64,000 nt of DNA, taken from assembly GCF_030445035.2 (NCBI RefSeq), contig NC_092216.1, positions 17,423,405 to 17,487,404 on the forward strand. Reading direction: 5' to 3'. Shown piece by piece: positions 54,830 through 64,000 of this stretch. The DNA is from Dasypus novemcinctus. Its lineage: Eukaryota > Chordata > Mammalia > Cingulata > Dasypodidae. Every line of letters begins with the position of its first letter. Positions within the stretch are counted from its first letter, which is position 1. Below the pieces are notes generated by a model. The model was given only the letters and a program-made list of their open reading frames with translations, had not been told where the DNA came from and did not search any database. A program made the position numbers and the translations under genes.

Positions 54830-55240
54830 AACGCTGTCTTTATTTAACATAACTCTCCATTCTTTCTTTTCCCAGCCCATATTACCTTCTAATCTACTTT
54901 CCATCTCCAAGAATTTATTTATTTGTTTCTTCATAGAGGGTAATCAAACAGTACTCATCTTTTTGTGTTTGTGTTCCATTAATCAGGATTTCATTCCTTC
55001 TTACATATGAATAATAGTCCATCATATGTATGTACCATGTTTTGCTTATCCATTCACCTGTCAATGGACATCTGCATTGTTTCCAACTTTTACAATGGTT
55101 AATAATGCCAATATCTTCCTGCGATATTTTACAAAATTGTACACACATTCATATGCCTAAGAGGCATGCCTCAGGTGTACCCCTCCGCACTTCCCCCATT
55201 AGTGACACTGTGCACCAGAAATCCCCTCTTCCAGAGTTGT
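54830..55240 (-). repeat. Old L1 ORF2 C-terminus, minus strand
   Basis: The minus-strand frame 54915-55148 contains CPLTGEWISKTWYIHMMDYYS, the characteristic ORF2 C-terminal stretch. The 3'UTR part reads antisense before it. Truncated and decayed. Confidence 0.75.
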
Positions 55241-55549
55241 GACCTATGATCCAAAACCTCACCAAAAACAAAGCCAAGAAAATTAAAATATGAAAATAAA
55301 ATAAGAAATATAAAAATAAAATATTTTTTCATTGTCTTTTATCATAATAAGATTAAATTACATCTTTATATTTTGTGTGTACAATAATACATATTTATAT
55401 GTGATTATTTTTACGCATTTATGTAAGAAATATGAAGTAGATTTATATAAGACTCCATCAATATAGAGCATGAACTGATTCTTGATCCCTTTCATTCTTT
55501 CTTCGGTTTTTATGAATTCATAATTTATTTTGGAGACTGTTTAATATAT
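55241..55549. other. AT-rich stretch, nothing recognised
   Basis: Very AT-rich with short A-rich runs (55270-55330), which may mark an old retroposon tail. No gene. Confidence 0.35.
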
Positions 55550-57800
55550 TTGATTTCTTGTTCCAATGTTGTACTTTCCCTGTTGTTTCATTTTATTCCT
55601 TTGAATGAGCCATTTTCCTAATAATTTATGTGCCTTCTGGTATTTTGTTGAAGTCAGGGAATTTGAATATTGTGATGTGCTCACCTGAAAGTCAGATCCT
55701 CCATTTTTTCCATGTTTTTACTGTATATTGCCTATGTTGAGATTCCTCTTTTCAGCATCTTTTCAACAGTTAGTGTCTACAGAGCTTTCTTTTTCTTTTT
55801 TTAAGATTTATTTATTTATTTATTTCTATCTCCCCCCCGGTTCTGTTCTCTGTGTCTATTTGCTGCATCTTCTTTGTCCACTTCTGTTGTCAGCGGTACA
55901 GGAATCTGTGTTTCTTTTTGCTGCATCATCTTTTGTCATTTCTCTGTGTGGGTGGCGCCATTCTTTGGCAGGCTGCACTTTCTTTGGCTCTGGGTGGCTG
56001 TCCTTGTGGGAGGCACTCCTTGTGCTTGGGGCTCCCCTAGGCGGGGACACGTCTGCGGGGCGTGGCTTCCTTGAGGGCATCAGCATTGCACATGGATCAA
56101 GGAGGCCCAGGGTTTGAACCGCAGACCTCCCATGTGGTAGACGGATGCCCTATTCACTGGACCAAGTCCGCCGCCTACAGAGCTTCTGACCCTGTGTGTT
56201 CCACATTTCAAGAATTCAATGTGCACCACATTTCAAGAATTGCCAAGCATATTATCTGTTTCCCCTCTGGAAAAGGAGTTTCTCTCTGCTTTGTCTCAAC
56301 CATAGTTTTTCTCCCCAGACTGCTTCAGTCTGTTTGGCTTCTGTCCATTGCTCTGTGCCACCTTTCCACACTCCTTTCCTGCCCTAGGCAAATTCTAGAT
56401 AGGTGACTGAAATGTGTACACGGAGTCAAAATCCAATCAACAGACTGGGACTGACACCAGATATACAAAGACATAAATTTATTAGCTATAGCACTGTTGT
56501 GGAAGCAGAGAGATTCAATAATTGTGTATGGAAGTCCAGGATGCATTAATAGTTTTGAGAAAGACACATTTTTATTAATGACTGGTTGACTCAGGAACTC
56601 TTGTTGAAAACCTCCAAGCCCCAAGTAAGATTTTTGGGTTCTTTCCATACAGAGGAAGAGCCAAATGGTGCTTTGTTTGAATGCGCCATGAGTTTGATTT
56701 AACACATATTTCCCAGGTAGGCTTGAATTAACATATTTAGTGTGTATCCTCCCTGAATAGTCAAAGTCTATAGAGCATATATTGTTTAATTGGCTTTCCA
56801 GGACTGGAGTGGTTGGCCTGGTTACGAAAGGTGGGGCTGCAGTTTATATTGTCTGATTCCCACAGACCAGGTTATACATGAAGAGATGCACAACCCCCAC
56901 CCTTAGCCCATATCAGCACCAGGAAATTGCACTTGAGCATGTGAGCCACCAAGCATTTGCCACACATATGCTGCACTGAGCCCATGAAGAATCAGGGACC
57001 AGGAAAAGGAAATGCTTCCAACAGCTTTTTTTAGAAATTTTAGGCTTTCTTTGTTCAGCATTTTCTGTGCTGTTGTCTATCCACATTCATTTCCAGAGTC
57101 TTAGAAAAGTTTCTTCTGATATATTGTAACTTTCTCTTTTTCTAATCAGGGCCACTCACTTAGGGATATCTTCCTCCAACCTTCTGCTGTATGGTGTTCT
57201 TGTTTGACTTCCTTTTAAGATTTCTATCTCTTTATTGCATTATTTCTTTTTTTCATTTACTCTTTTCCTTTAGTTCTTTGTCAAAGCTTGCCTTCAGGTC
57301 ATTGAGCATATTTGTGAGAGTTGACTTAACATATTTAATTAGTCATTGCAATGTCTGGGCTTCTTAAATGCAGCTTTGGTCACTTGATTTTTTTCATTGT
57401 TTGGGGCATTCTTATTTACTTGAATTTCTTGTGATTTAATGTTTAAATATGATTTTTCAATATAATGCATTAAACTGGAAGTCTGGTTCTCCGCTTTCCA
57501 TGGCTTCCCTTTTTGTTTATTTCAAAGACTGTGGTGGTTTATTTCTTTAGCCATTTTCCACAATACTTTGCAAACATAGTATTCTTCATCCTGTATCACT
57601 GCTGAAAACTGTTGTTTTTACTTGATTTCATGTTGCTGATGACAGAGATTTCCTGAAATCCAGGAGTTTGAAAAAAAAAAAAAACAGCTCTCCCATTCTT
57701 TGCAAATTGGCTCTGTGCTGAAGTCTTCTTCAGCATTTAATTAGACTTGTACAGACTCTAGAAATCAGCCTAGAGTGAAAATTTAGGTCTCCATAAGTCT
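55550..57800 (-). repeat. Old L1/HAL1-type fragment, minus strand, split by a SINE
   Basis: Antisense text of an old L1 5' half, like 1081-3020: the tggtattttgttgaagtcag stretch near 55637 and the ttatttctttttttcattta-type stretches near 57240. Not open in any frame. The DAS SINE at 55788-56174 interrupts it. The stretch 56400-57000 is not assigned. Confidence 0.45.
55788..56174 (-). repeat. Full-length DAS-type SINE, minus strand
   Basis: Plus-strand T-rich start (tail complement with aagatttattta repeats), internal DAS text, and the tRNA-like head at the end with the B-box complement near 56111-56121 and the A-box region near 56150-56165. Flanked by the identical 11-bp duplication ctacagagctt at 55777-55787 and 56175-56185. 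Confidence 0.93.
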
Positions 57801-57989
57801 TTCCTGAAGATAGATTTTACCTCAGGTAGGACATCATTTCTAACCATCCCCCTATACATGGTACTTCATAATATCCGAACTTCTGAAGGACATTTCACTG
57901 CTTTTCCTCCCAAGACATAGGTGCTCTTTTGTGTGTCTCAATCACAAAATTATAACTAAAGCCTCTGATTATTCCTTTACAGCATTTTC
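57801..57989. other. Short unassigned stretch
   Basis: No gene or repeat recognised between an old L1 fragment and a plus-strand L1 3' part. Confidence 0.3.
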
Positions 57990-58735
57990 AAAGAAATGCC
58001 TGCTGGCAGTTCCTCAGGAAGCTAAGTATAGAATTGCCATATGATATACCAATCCCATTATTCACTATATATCCAGAAGAACTGAAAGCAAGGACATAAA
58101 TTCAGATATATGCACACTGATGTTCACAGTGGCATTATTCACAGTTGTTAAAAGAGGGAAACAACCCAAGGGTTCATCAGCAGATGACTGGATAATCAAA
58201 TTATGGTATAAACATATGAGGGAATGTTATTCAGCTCTAAGAGTGAATGAAGTCCTGATGCATTCAAAATCAGGGATGAAACTTGAGAATACAACTATAG
58301 ACCAAGGTAGACTTATTCAAGTAAAGAAAGAACTTGTAACATTGACATAAACACAATTGTCACCCAAGATTGTGAGGGGAGGAAGAGGGAAGAACTGGAA
58401 TAACACGCGGCATTTGGGACATTGGAATCATCCCCCATGATATTGCAATGACTGATACAAGCCATTATACATTTTGTCATAACCTATGAAATTGTGCAGT
58501 GGAAAATGTAAACTATATGTCAACTATAGTCCACAGTTAGTAGTGCTTCAATATGTATTCATCAATTGTAACCAGTGTACCATACTAATGAAACATGTTG
58601 TTAGTGGGGGAAAGTGTGGGAGGGGGGCAGGGGATAGAGTATACGGGAATCCCCTATACTTTTTGTGTAAACTTCATGTAATCTAAAACTTCTTTAAAAA
58701 TAATTTAAAAAATATTTTTTAAAAAATTCAGAGCA
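57990..58735 (+). repeat. L1 ORF2 C-terminus and 3' end, plus strand
   Basis: 58120-58350 encodes the ORF2p tail (FTVALFTVVKRGKQPKGSS and following). After it comes a short 3'UTR with the same order as 3887-4210, then an A-rich end at about 58690-58735. This 3'UTR is much shorter than the 2.8-kb type, so it belongs to a different, probably older, L1 lineage. Confidence 0.75.
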
Positions 58736-58757
58736 GGGACTCCAAAGAGTAATTTGT

Positions 58758-59174
58758 GATGGGAAGCAGACTTGGCTCAACTGATAGAGCATTCACCTAC
58801 CACATGGGAGACCCAGGGTTCAAACCCAGGGCCTCCTGACCCATGTGATGGGCTGGCCCACATGCAGTGCTGATGCACACGAGGAGTGCCATGCCATGCA
58901 GGGGTGTCCCCTGCGGAGTAAAGTCCCACACACAATGAGTGTACCCCCACAAGGAGAGATGCCCTGTGCAAAAAGCAAAGCCTGCCCAGGAATGATGCCA
59001 TGTTCACGGCCAGTGACACAGCAAGATGACGCAACATAAAGAGACACAGATTCCCAGTGATGCTGAAAAGAATGCAAGTGGACACAGAAGAACACACAGC
59101 AAATGGATACAGAAAGCAGACAATGGGGTGAGGTGAGGGAAGGGGAGATAGATAAATACAAGCTTAAAAAACAA
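58758..59174 (+). repeat. Full-length DAS-type SINE, plus strand
   Basis: The tRNA-like head has an A-box-like stretch (gactTGGCTCAACTGA, 58768-58783) and a B box (gggttcaaaccc, 58816-58827). The DAS body and a weak A-rich tail at 59155-59174 follow. Target duplication taatttgt at 58750-58757 and 59175-59182. It landed next to an L1 3' end. Confidence 0.92.
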
Positions 59175-59182
59175 TAATTTGT

Positions 59183-59789
59183 AACAAGAACAAGAGAAGA
59201 GGGATTAGGGTATAAAAGCAGATTATGTATATGGTATCAACTCAAACTAGAAGTTTATAGTTTTTTAGGATCTCATAATTTTATTGTGACATTCATGAAT
59301 TGGGCAGCACCTCATTCAGAATGTAGAAGGGAGATCTACCAAAGTTGTGGAAAGGGGAAACTCAAATAGGATGGGAAAGGAAAGGTCAATATTATTGGTT
59401 GACATGAAGTTTTCATTTTACATGGGGGTGTCTTACAAATGGGAGCAGATATACATTGATTAGGGGTGTCTTACAAATGGGAGCAGATATACATTGATTA
59501 GCAGATATACATTGATTAGACTAATTTTGGTCTCTACTGGACCAAAATTAATTTGCTCACCAGATTTTGCTTATTAGCAATCCAATAGTGTGTATTCATT
59601 TTCACTGAAAATCCCTTTAGACCAGTTGTCTTCTGGAAAATCTTCGCCCTGAAAGATGTCTTCTTCCAGGATGGGCCAAAGCAAGTGGGCATTTTATCTT
59701 TATTTTTGAAAATTTTAACTTTATTTTTAAAAAAGTTTTAGATGACGGAATAGTTACATCACAAATACAGGGGATTCTAATTAGTCCGT
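59183..59789. other. Unassigned stretch with a local tandem duplication
   Basis: No gene. It contains the 38-bp duplication at 59425-59518, and near 59700-59770 a short antisense L1 3' start-like T-rich/A-rich piece. Confidence 0.35.
59425..59518. repeat. 38-bp tandem duplication plus an 18-bp partial third unit
   Basis: 59425-59462 and 59463-59500 are identical 38-bp units. 59501-59518 repeats the last 18 bases of the unit. The perfect identity points to a recent duplication. Confidence 0.95.
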
Positions 59790-60330
59790 GTCTTGTTTGT
59801 GCGCTATTCAAAACTGCCACAAGGGGGAAGCAACCCAAGTGTCCGTCAGCTAATGAATGGATAAACCAAATTTGGTATATACATGCAATGGAATACTAAG
59901 AAATTAAATTGGGATACATAAGCTAACATGGATGAATCTTGAAGATATTATGCTAAGTGAAATAAGCCAGATTCAAAAGGACAAATATCTTATGGCCCCA
60001 CTAATGTGAACTATACATGAAAAATAAAAGCATGAATGTGGTACATGTGTTACTAATGATGAATAATCTATCGTTCACATTATGGACTATAGTTTACATT
60101 ATGGTCTACACTTTGCACTATAGAATTTTATTTTATAGGTTTTGACAAAATGTGTAATGAACCATATCTATCATTACAAAATCATGCAGAACAATTCTAA
60201 TGCCCTAAAAATGCATTATGTTCCACCTATTCTTACTTCCCTCTCCCCTCAGAACCTCTGAGAACCACTATTTTACTTAATGTTGTCCCGCATTTTGATC
60301 ATCTTTCCCCACGATTGGCATTGTCTACTT
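59790..60330 (+). repeat. L1 ORF2 C-terminal and 3'UTR fragments in opposite orientations
   Basis: 59805-60020 is sense text of the ORF2 C-terminus (caacccaagtgtccgtcagc and following). 60050-60330 is antisense old L1 3'UTR (caattctaatgccctaaaaa near 60192). The switch of orientation suggests either a 5'-inverted insertion or two elements. Confidence 0.6.
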
Positions 60331-61010
60331 GACTAAAACACTGTAGTCACTCCCGTTGATTTCTGTACTTGTCAGGCATTTGAGTATGGTCAATCAGTCA
60401 TTTTTCCCCCACTTCTTCTTTGCCTTTTTTATGAGTGTTTCCTGTTGTGATTGCAGTGAGATTAATTGGCTGGTTGTTTAATTACAGTAAAGACCCTTGG
60501 AATGGATTTACATATTAAGTTGTGTGGATTATGGGTAAGGCTCTTTTTCTGAGTCAGTCTATCTTTTAATTTTCTGTTTAGTCTCAGTTCACTAGAGAGA
60601 CTCACAGTTCTATCACATTTTCCTTTTGGCTTGTTACATTGAATAGAATCATGAATCAAAATTTGTATAAGATATAAAAATAATCATAATTGAACGCATA
60701 CATCTAAAACATACTGGCTTTATACAACTAAAATATACTGGCTTTTCTCACATTTCATTAAACCATGAACCTAGGTGATTAAATGGGTCTGATCATTGAA
60801 ATATTTGAACCTGGCTGATAGGATGATATACCTTAACTTGGCCCATTAATTAATTAATTAATTAATTAATTAATATTCTTGTTACTTCTTATGGTAAGAA
60901 ATATTAATATAATGCAACATTGCTCATGGGCAACAGTTTAGGTAGAGACTACTTTACAAGAAGACTGATGCTCAGCTATCAGCTTAACCTGAAAGGGTTA
61001 AAGAAAAGTG
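60331..61010. other. Unassigned DNA upstream of TSPY copy 2
   Basis: AT-rich and without a recognised gene or repeat, apart from an (ATTA)n simple repeat at 60845-60874. CpG-rich sequence starts abruptly at about 61030. Confidence 0.4.
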
Positions 61011-61143
61011 AAGGTGGAAGTAATGGACCACGTGCTCTGCACCCCTGGCACGCGGGCCGCGGGGTGGGGACTGGGAGGAGTGGTGTGGAGCATGGAAAGC
61101 TCCACTTTCCCGCCAGGTCGGCCAGGTTGGCGTCACCAAACCC

Positions 61144-61154
61144 TGCGCATGCGC
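61144..61154 (+). promoter_or_regulatory. NRF1-type site
   Basis: TGCGCATGCGC, identical to the site in copy 1 and at the same distance from the start codon within one base. Confidence 0.6.
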
Positions 61155-61197
61155 CCAGGACGTCTCCAACGCCACAGGCTGCAGGAATCCACCCGCG

Positions 61198-61203
61198 TAT
61201 ATA
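61198..61203 (+). promoter_or_regulatory. TATA-like box, copy 2 only
   Basis: TATATA in gtatataggg, 76 bp before the ATG. Copy 1 has gtagctaggg at the same place, two substitutions away. This is one of the few differences in an otherwise nearly identical block. Confidence 0.5.
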
Positions 61204-61278
61204 GGGGGCGCTGCTGTACCCGCGGGCGTGGCCTGGGGAGAGCGTGTGCGGGTCCTTCCCTGCACCGGCCCGGGCCAC

Positions 61279-61856
61279 ATGGCGAGTGAAGCGGGTCCTG
61301 GCGAAGGCCTGGCTCCCCGGGCACGCTCAGAACACCTCGTTGGCTTGGCAAGCGGCCCTCTGGTAGGAACAGTCCCCACAGAGCTGCAGGGCAGGGGCGG
61401 AGGCACAGGCCCCAGCTGGAGGGAGGGAGAGGGGAGAGGCGCCCTGCGAGGAGGCCGCGGTGCTCTGGGTGGAGGAGCTGCGGGGAAATGGAGATGCTGG
61501 AGTGGAGAGCGGAGCTGGACATCTGGAGATGGGGGGACGTGGTGCTGTAGAATGTAGTGGCGGTAGTGGAGGGAGTGGCCTAAGAGCAGGTGCAAGAGCA
61601 GGAGCGAGAGGCGGAGCAGAAAAGCCTGGAGGAGGGGCAGGAGGAGTGCGGGCGGGCCCAGCCAGGGTGCGATGCCGCGGAGGCCAGGACATCCCTGCAG
61701 GCGCTGGAGGTCCTGCAGTTAGAGCTGAGCAGCCTGCAAGCCCGAGCCAACCGGGCCCTGTGCCTGCTGAAGCGCAAGCTGAAGCGGAGGCTTAAGCCGC
61801 ACCTGCCGCGCAGAAGCAGCATCATCGAGGGTATTCCTGGCTTCTGGGTCAAAACC
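61279..61856 (+). pseudogene. TSPY: TSPY copy 2 exon 1, broken
   Basis: 578 nt (not a multiple of three, although both ends are phase 0 in copy 1). The start codon and the first 28 or so codons match copy 1. After the deletion the frame is lost. The last part reads EVLQLELSSLQARANRAL and IIEGIPGFWVKT in the frame that carries the two upstream stops. Donor gtatcc as in copy 1. Confidence 0.88.
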
Positions 61857-62719
61857 GTATCCTTGTGCAACTGCGTTTAGCTAAAGTCCAAGCGCAGGCA
61901 AAGCTCCTTTCTGGTGGTAGAAAGCGGTTTCTTAAGTGCAGGGAGGGAATTTGACTGAAGACACACAAGGCGGTGATAATGTACCAAATCCTGTTTTGAG
62001 TGGTGATTATGTGGGTTTGTACAGTTGCTGAAACTTAACATATTAAGGGCTGTACATTTTATTATATATTGTTTATGTTTAATGCAAAAAGTTCAGAAAA
62101 GCCCTCCCCAACAAAACAAAACAAAACAAAACCAAAAAAACGTACCCTTACTGCAGTTCCAAGGGGAATGGCCGCGGGCGAGGGTCGTGGGAGGAAGTCA
62201 TAGCTAGGGAAGGAGGCAGTCCTAGTTGTGAGAGGGAGTGATGCAGGAGGAAAGAGGTCCTGTTGAGGAAAAGGGATGGGTGCAACCACACACAGAGGTC
62301 TTGGGTTAATATTGATTCTATTGGTAGTTTTGTCATCCTTCATACTGCTTATTTAGGTGGATACATTCAGCACATGAAGTCCTATGTACACTTTTGCACC
62401 CTCACCGGGAACTCAGAGACTGCCTTTCGTGCATAATTAGTAGCATACAGACCCCCACACACATTTGTAAGGTAGAGCTCAGGATCTCAGGAAATAGATT
62501 TTCCAAGTGTAAGAGCAGATAGCTATCTGGGAACAGAAAGCCAAGGAAACAGTAGACGAAAGGTAGTCTATGATGAAGGATCTTGATTGAAGGAGACCAT
62601 CCAGCAATGCCAAGAAATCTGGGAGGTGCACTACCCACTTCTCATTGTTCTGTAGATGTACACTGCTTGCATCTATCCCTTCCATTCCTAGCATGTTAAG
62701 GCTTCTTGACCCAGTGCAG

Positions 62720-62797
62720 ATTTTGAACCACCGTCAAATGTCAGCCATCATCACTGACCAAGATGTGGACATGCTCAGCTACATCATCAATTTGGAG
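62720..62797 (+). pseudogene. TSPY: TSPY copy 2 exon 2, donor lost
   Basis: 26 open codons (ILNHRQMSAIITDQDVDM and onward), exactly the length of copy 1 exon 2. The base after the exon is A, giving ataagt; copy 1 has gtgagg. Acceptor gtgcag intact. Confidence 0.9.
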
Positions 62798-62926
62798 ATA
62801 AGTCTGGGAGCATCAGCCCTCTCGGATGAGCTAGCTCTTGAGGGCAAGTAGTACTGATTCAGAACCAAATCAGGAAAAGGCTTGTTCCATAGAGAGGGGT
62901 CACCTTTCTCTACCTTTCCCTGTCAG

Positions 62927-63038
62927 GTGGAAGACTTCAGCTATCCCAGGAAGAGCTGCAAGATCACATTTTCCTTTCGGAGCAACCCCTACTTTGAAAA
63001 TGAAGCAATCATTAAGATTTACGACATTACCATCACTG
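62927..63038 (+). pseudogene. TSPY: TSPY copy 2 exon 3, open
   Basis: 112 nt, phase 0 to 1: VEDFSYPRKSCKITFSFRSN, then PYFENEAIIKIYDITIT. One codon longer than copy 1 and without the frameshift; it has ttttccttt where copy 1 has eight T's. Confidence 0.92.
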
Positions 63039-63113
63039 GTAAGAGGTGAGTTTCTGGATGGGACAGGCACGGAGGTGTTCAGGATCTTTTCCCACATCTT
63101 CCTCTTCTTCCAG

Positions 63114-63259
63114 GATACTGGGAATTTTACTCCACTCCAGGCCAATGGTTCCACACTTTTGAACACCAGGCCTACAACCGCAGCCACCATAGCACCAACT
63201 TTAAGCTTTTTAACTTGTTCTCTGACCACAACTTTGCAGAATCTAATAGGATTGCTGAG
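63114..63259 (+). pseudogene. TSPY: TSPY copy 2 exon 4, open
   Basis: 146 nt, the same as copy 1. It encodes GYWEFYSTPGQWF and FNLFSDHNFAESNRIAE. The FFNWF of copy 1 reads LFNLF, losing the usual tryptophan of the motif. Confidence 0.92.
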
Positions 63260-63369
63260 GTGAGGCCATCATGGGGAGCATAAGAAATGGCCTTGGAGGG
63301 CCTCCCAGCTACTTGGGTAGTGGGAATAGGGTCCATACCCTGGTTCCACCATGCTCTTTCCACTACCAG

Positions 63370-63455
63370 ATCATCTGTGAGGATCTCTGGCTGAATCCCC
63401 TGCAATACTACCCAAGGATGGAAGAGGCAAGAAGAGGGAACAGAGAGGCAAACAG
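63370..63455 (+). pseudogene. TSPY: TSPY copy 2 exon 5, open
   Basis: 86 nt, phase 0 to 2: [20 protein letters not shown] and a basic end (RRGNREANR). Donor gtgaga, acceptor taccag. Confidence 0.9.
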
Positions 63456-63895
63456 GTGAGAATGGGATGCAGTGGGGGTTAAATCTGTGTGCCAGCTGCC
63501 TGGAACCCTCGGTTCTCTAGTGAAGGAATTAAGGGTAAGAGAGAAACGGTGAGTAACCCCAGGTCTTCAGGGAGGTATTCCAAGATAGGAACAGTGGAGT
63601 AGTGTAATCCAAACAAAGTTGTCACTGGAGAAGCTTAATCCAGCTAGAGAGCATGTCCAGCCAAATACACTTAGATGCAGAGATAATCTTCTCCACTCCT
63701 AAGCGTAGTAACATGGGCATCAGCCCCAGCCCCAGCTCCAACATTTTGGTTTTGCTCACCCTAAGATTCTTCAGTAGCCTTCCCTTAAAAGTGTATAAAT
63801 CCTTAGGGAAGTACTCCCTCCAGTGTCCCATCAGGTATGTTTTTTAATCTTCAGAGTATTCCTGATTTTCATATCCATTTCTTTGTTGTGAACAG

Positions 63896-63962
63896 CCATA
63901 CAAATACAGGTCGTATCACATGGACAGTGAGGGCCATTTTGAACTTAAGAGTTAGAATTTAA
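63896..63962 (+). pseudogene. TSPY: TSPY copy 2 exon 6
   Basis: Acceptor gaacag; the phase continues from exon 5 and reads 21 codons to TAA at 63960-63962. Similar to copy 1 exon 6 around its start and just after the stop, but the tail is longer and basic. The window ends 38 bp later, so the 3'UTR is not visible. Confidence 0.62.
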
Positions 63963-64000
63963 AGACATCACAAGTAGTAAATGGAATAGGCATTGCGTGA

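Larger units (their letters stand above)
61030..61830 (+). promoter_or_regulatory. CpG island and promoter of TSPY copy 2
   Basis: GC- and CpG-rich from about 250 bp before the start codon through exon 1. From 61130 to 61424 it is about 95% identical to 46376-46694 of copy 1 apart from one 23-bp deletion. Unlike copy 1 it has a TATA box. Confidence 0.75.
61279..63962 (+). pseudogene. TSPY: TSPY-like gene, copy 2: six exons, disrupted exon 1 and a lost donor
   Basis: Same six-exon plan as copy 1: 61279-61856, 62720-62797, 62927-63038, 63114-63259, 63370-63455 and 63896-63962. Intron sizes are close (863, 129, 75, 110 and 440 bp, against 938, 128, 98, 108 and 451). The NAP-domain parts are open in exons 2-6 and in the 3' end of exon 1. 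It is broken in three ways. A 23-bp deletion after 61361 shifts the frame of the start codon, which then ends at TAG 61555-61557. The frame of the NAP part has stops at 61548-61550 and 61581-61583. The exon 2 donor reads at (ataagt) in place of gt. The protein is only moderately like copy 1, so the two are old paralogues, not a recent duplicate. It could conceivably be another SET/NAP paralogue of the TSPY/TSPX group. Confidence 0.87.

Noticed and set aside
61590-61880. A second translation start for TSPY copy 2
   Set aside because: The open frame begins at GTG, not ATG, directly after an in-frame TAA at 61581-61583. No evidence supports initiation there.

Overview
This is mammalian nuclear DNA, almost certainly from a xenarthran (armadillo, sloth or anteater) and probably from its Y chromosome. 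There are three reasons. First, several tRNA-derived SINEs have the head and tail of the xenarthran DAS family. Second, about two thirds of the window is L1 in layered insertions, most of it antisense to the genes, and the L1s share one unusually long 3'UTR. Third, the only protein-coding loci are two copies of a six-exon TSPY-type gene (testis-specific protein, Y-encoded; SET/NAP superfamily). The species and chromosome are inferences; the repeat families and exon structures are read from the sequence.

Layout. 1-4.9 kb: old L1 and SINE debris. 4.9-16.2 kb: a long minus-strand L1 (3'UTR, ORF2, ORF1, part of the 5'UTR) invaded by a solo LTR in the 3'UTR, a DAS SINE in ORF1 and a U6-L1 chimeric retrocopy in the 5'UTR. 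16.2-23.3 kb: L1 3'UTR pieces in both orientations, one split by a 979-bp solo LTR. 23.3-32.9 kb: an essentially full-length but decayed 9.6-kb minus-strand L1. 32.9-41.3 kb: older L1 pieces and a minus-strand betaretrovirus-like remnant (LTR, primer binding site, start of gag). 41.3-45.8 kb: mostly unassigned sequence with a 356-bp solo LTR. 45.8-49.6 kb: CpG island and TSPY copy 1. 49.6-61.0 kb: L1 and SINE fragments. 61.0-64.0 kb: CpG island and TSPY copy 2.

The two TSPY copies lie head to tail with start codons 14,753 bp apart, with the same exon phases and nearly the same intron sizes. Neither is intact as sequenced. Copy 1 is open except for one missing base in a T run in exon 3. Copy 2 has a 23-bp deletion and two in-frame stops in exon 1 and has lost the exon 2 splice donor. 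The most notable signal is a mosaic of similarity. About 300 bp spanning the core promoter and the start of exon 1 is roughly 95% identical between copies, while the NAP-domain exons differ at nearly half of their residues. That points to gene conversion, or strong constraint, confined to the promoter end.

I found no wholly new system. The points most worth following are the promoter-restricted similarity, the U6-L1 chimera, the ~2.8-kb L1 3'UTR and a perfect 28-bp hairpin inside an L1 ORF2.
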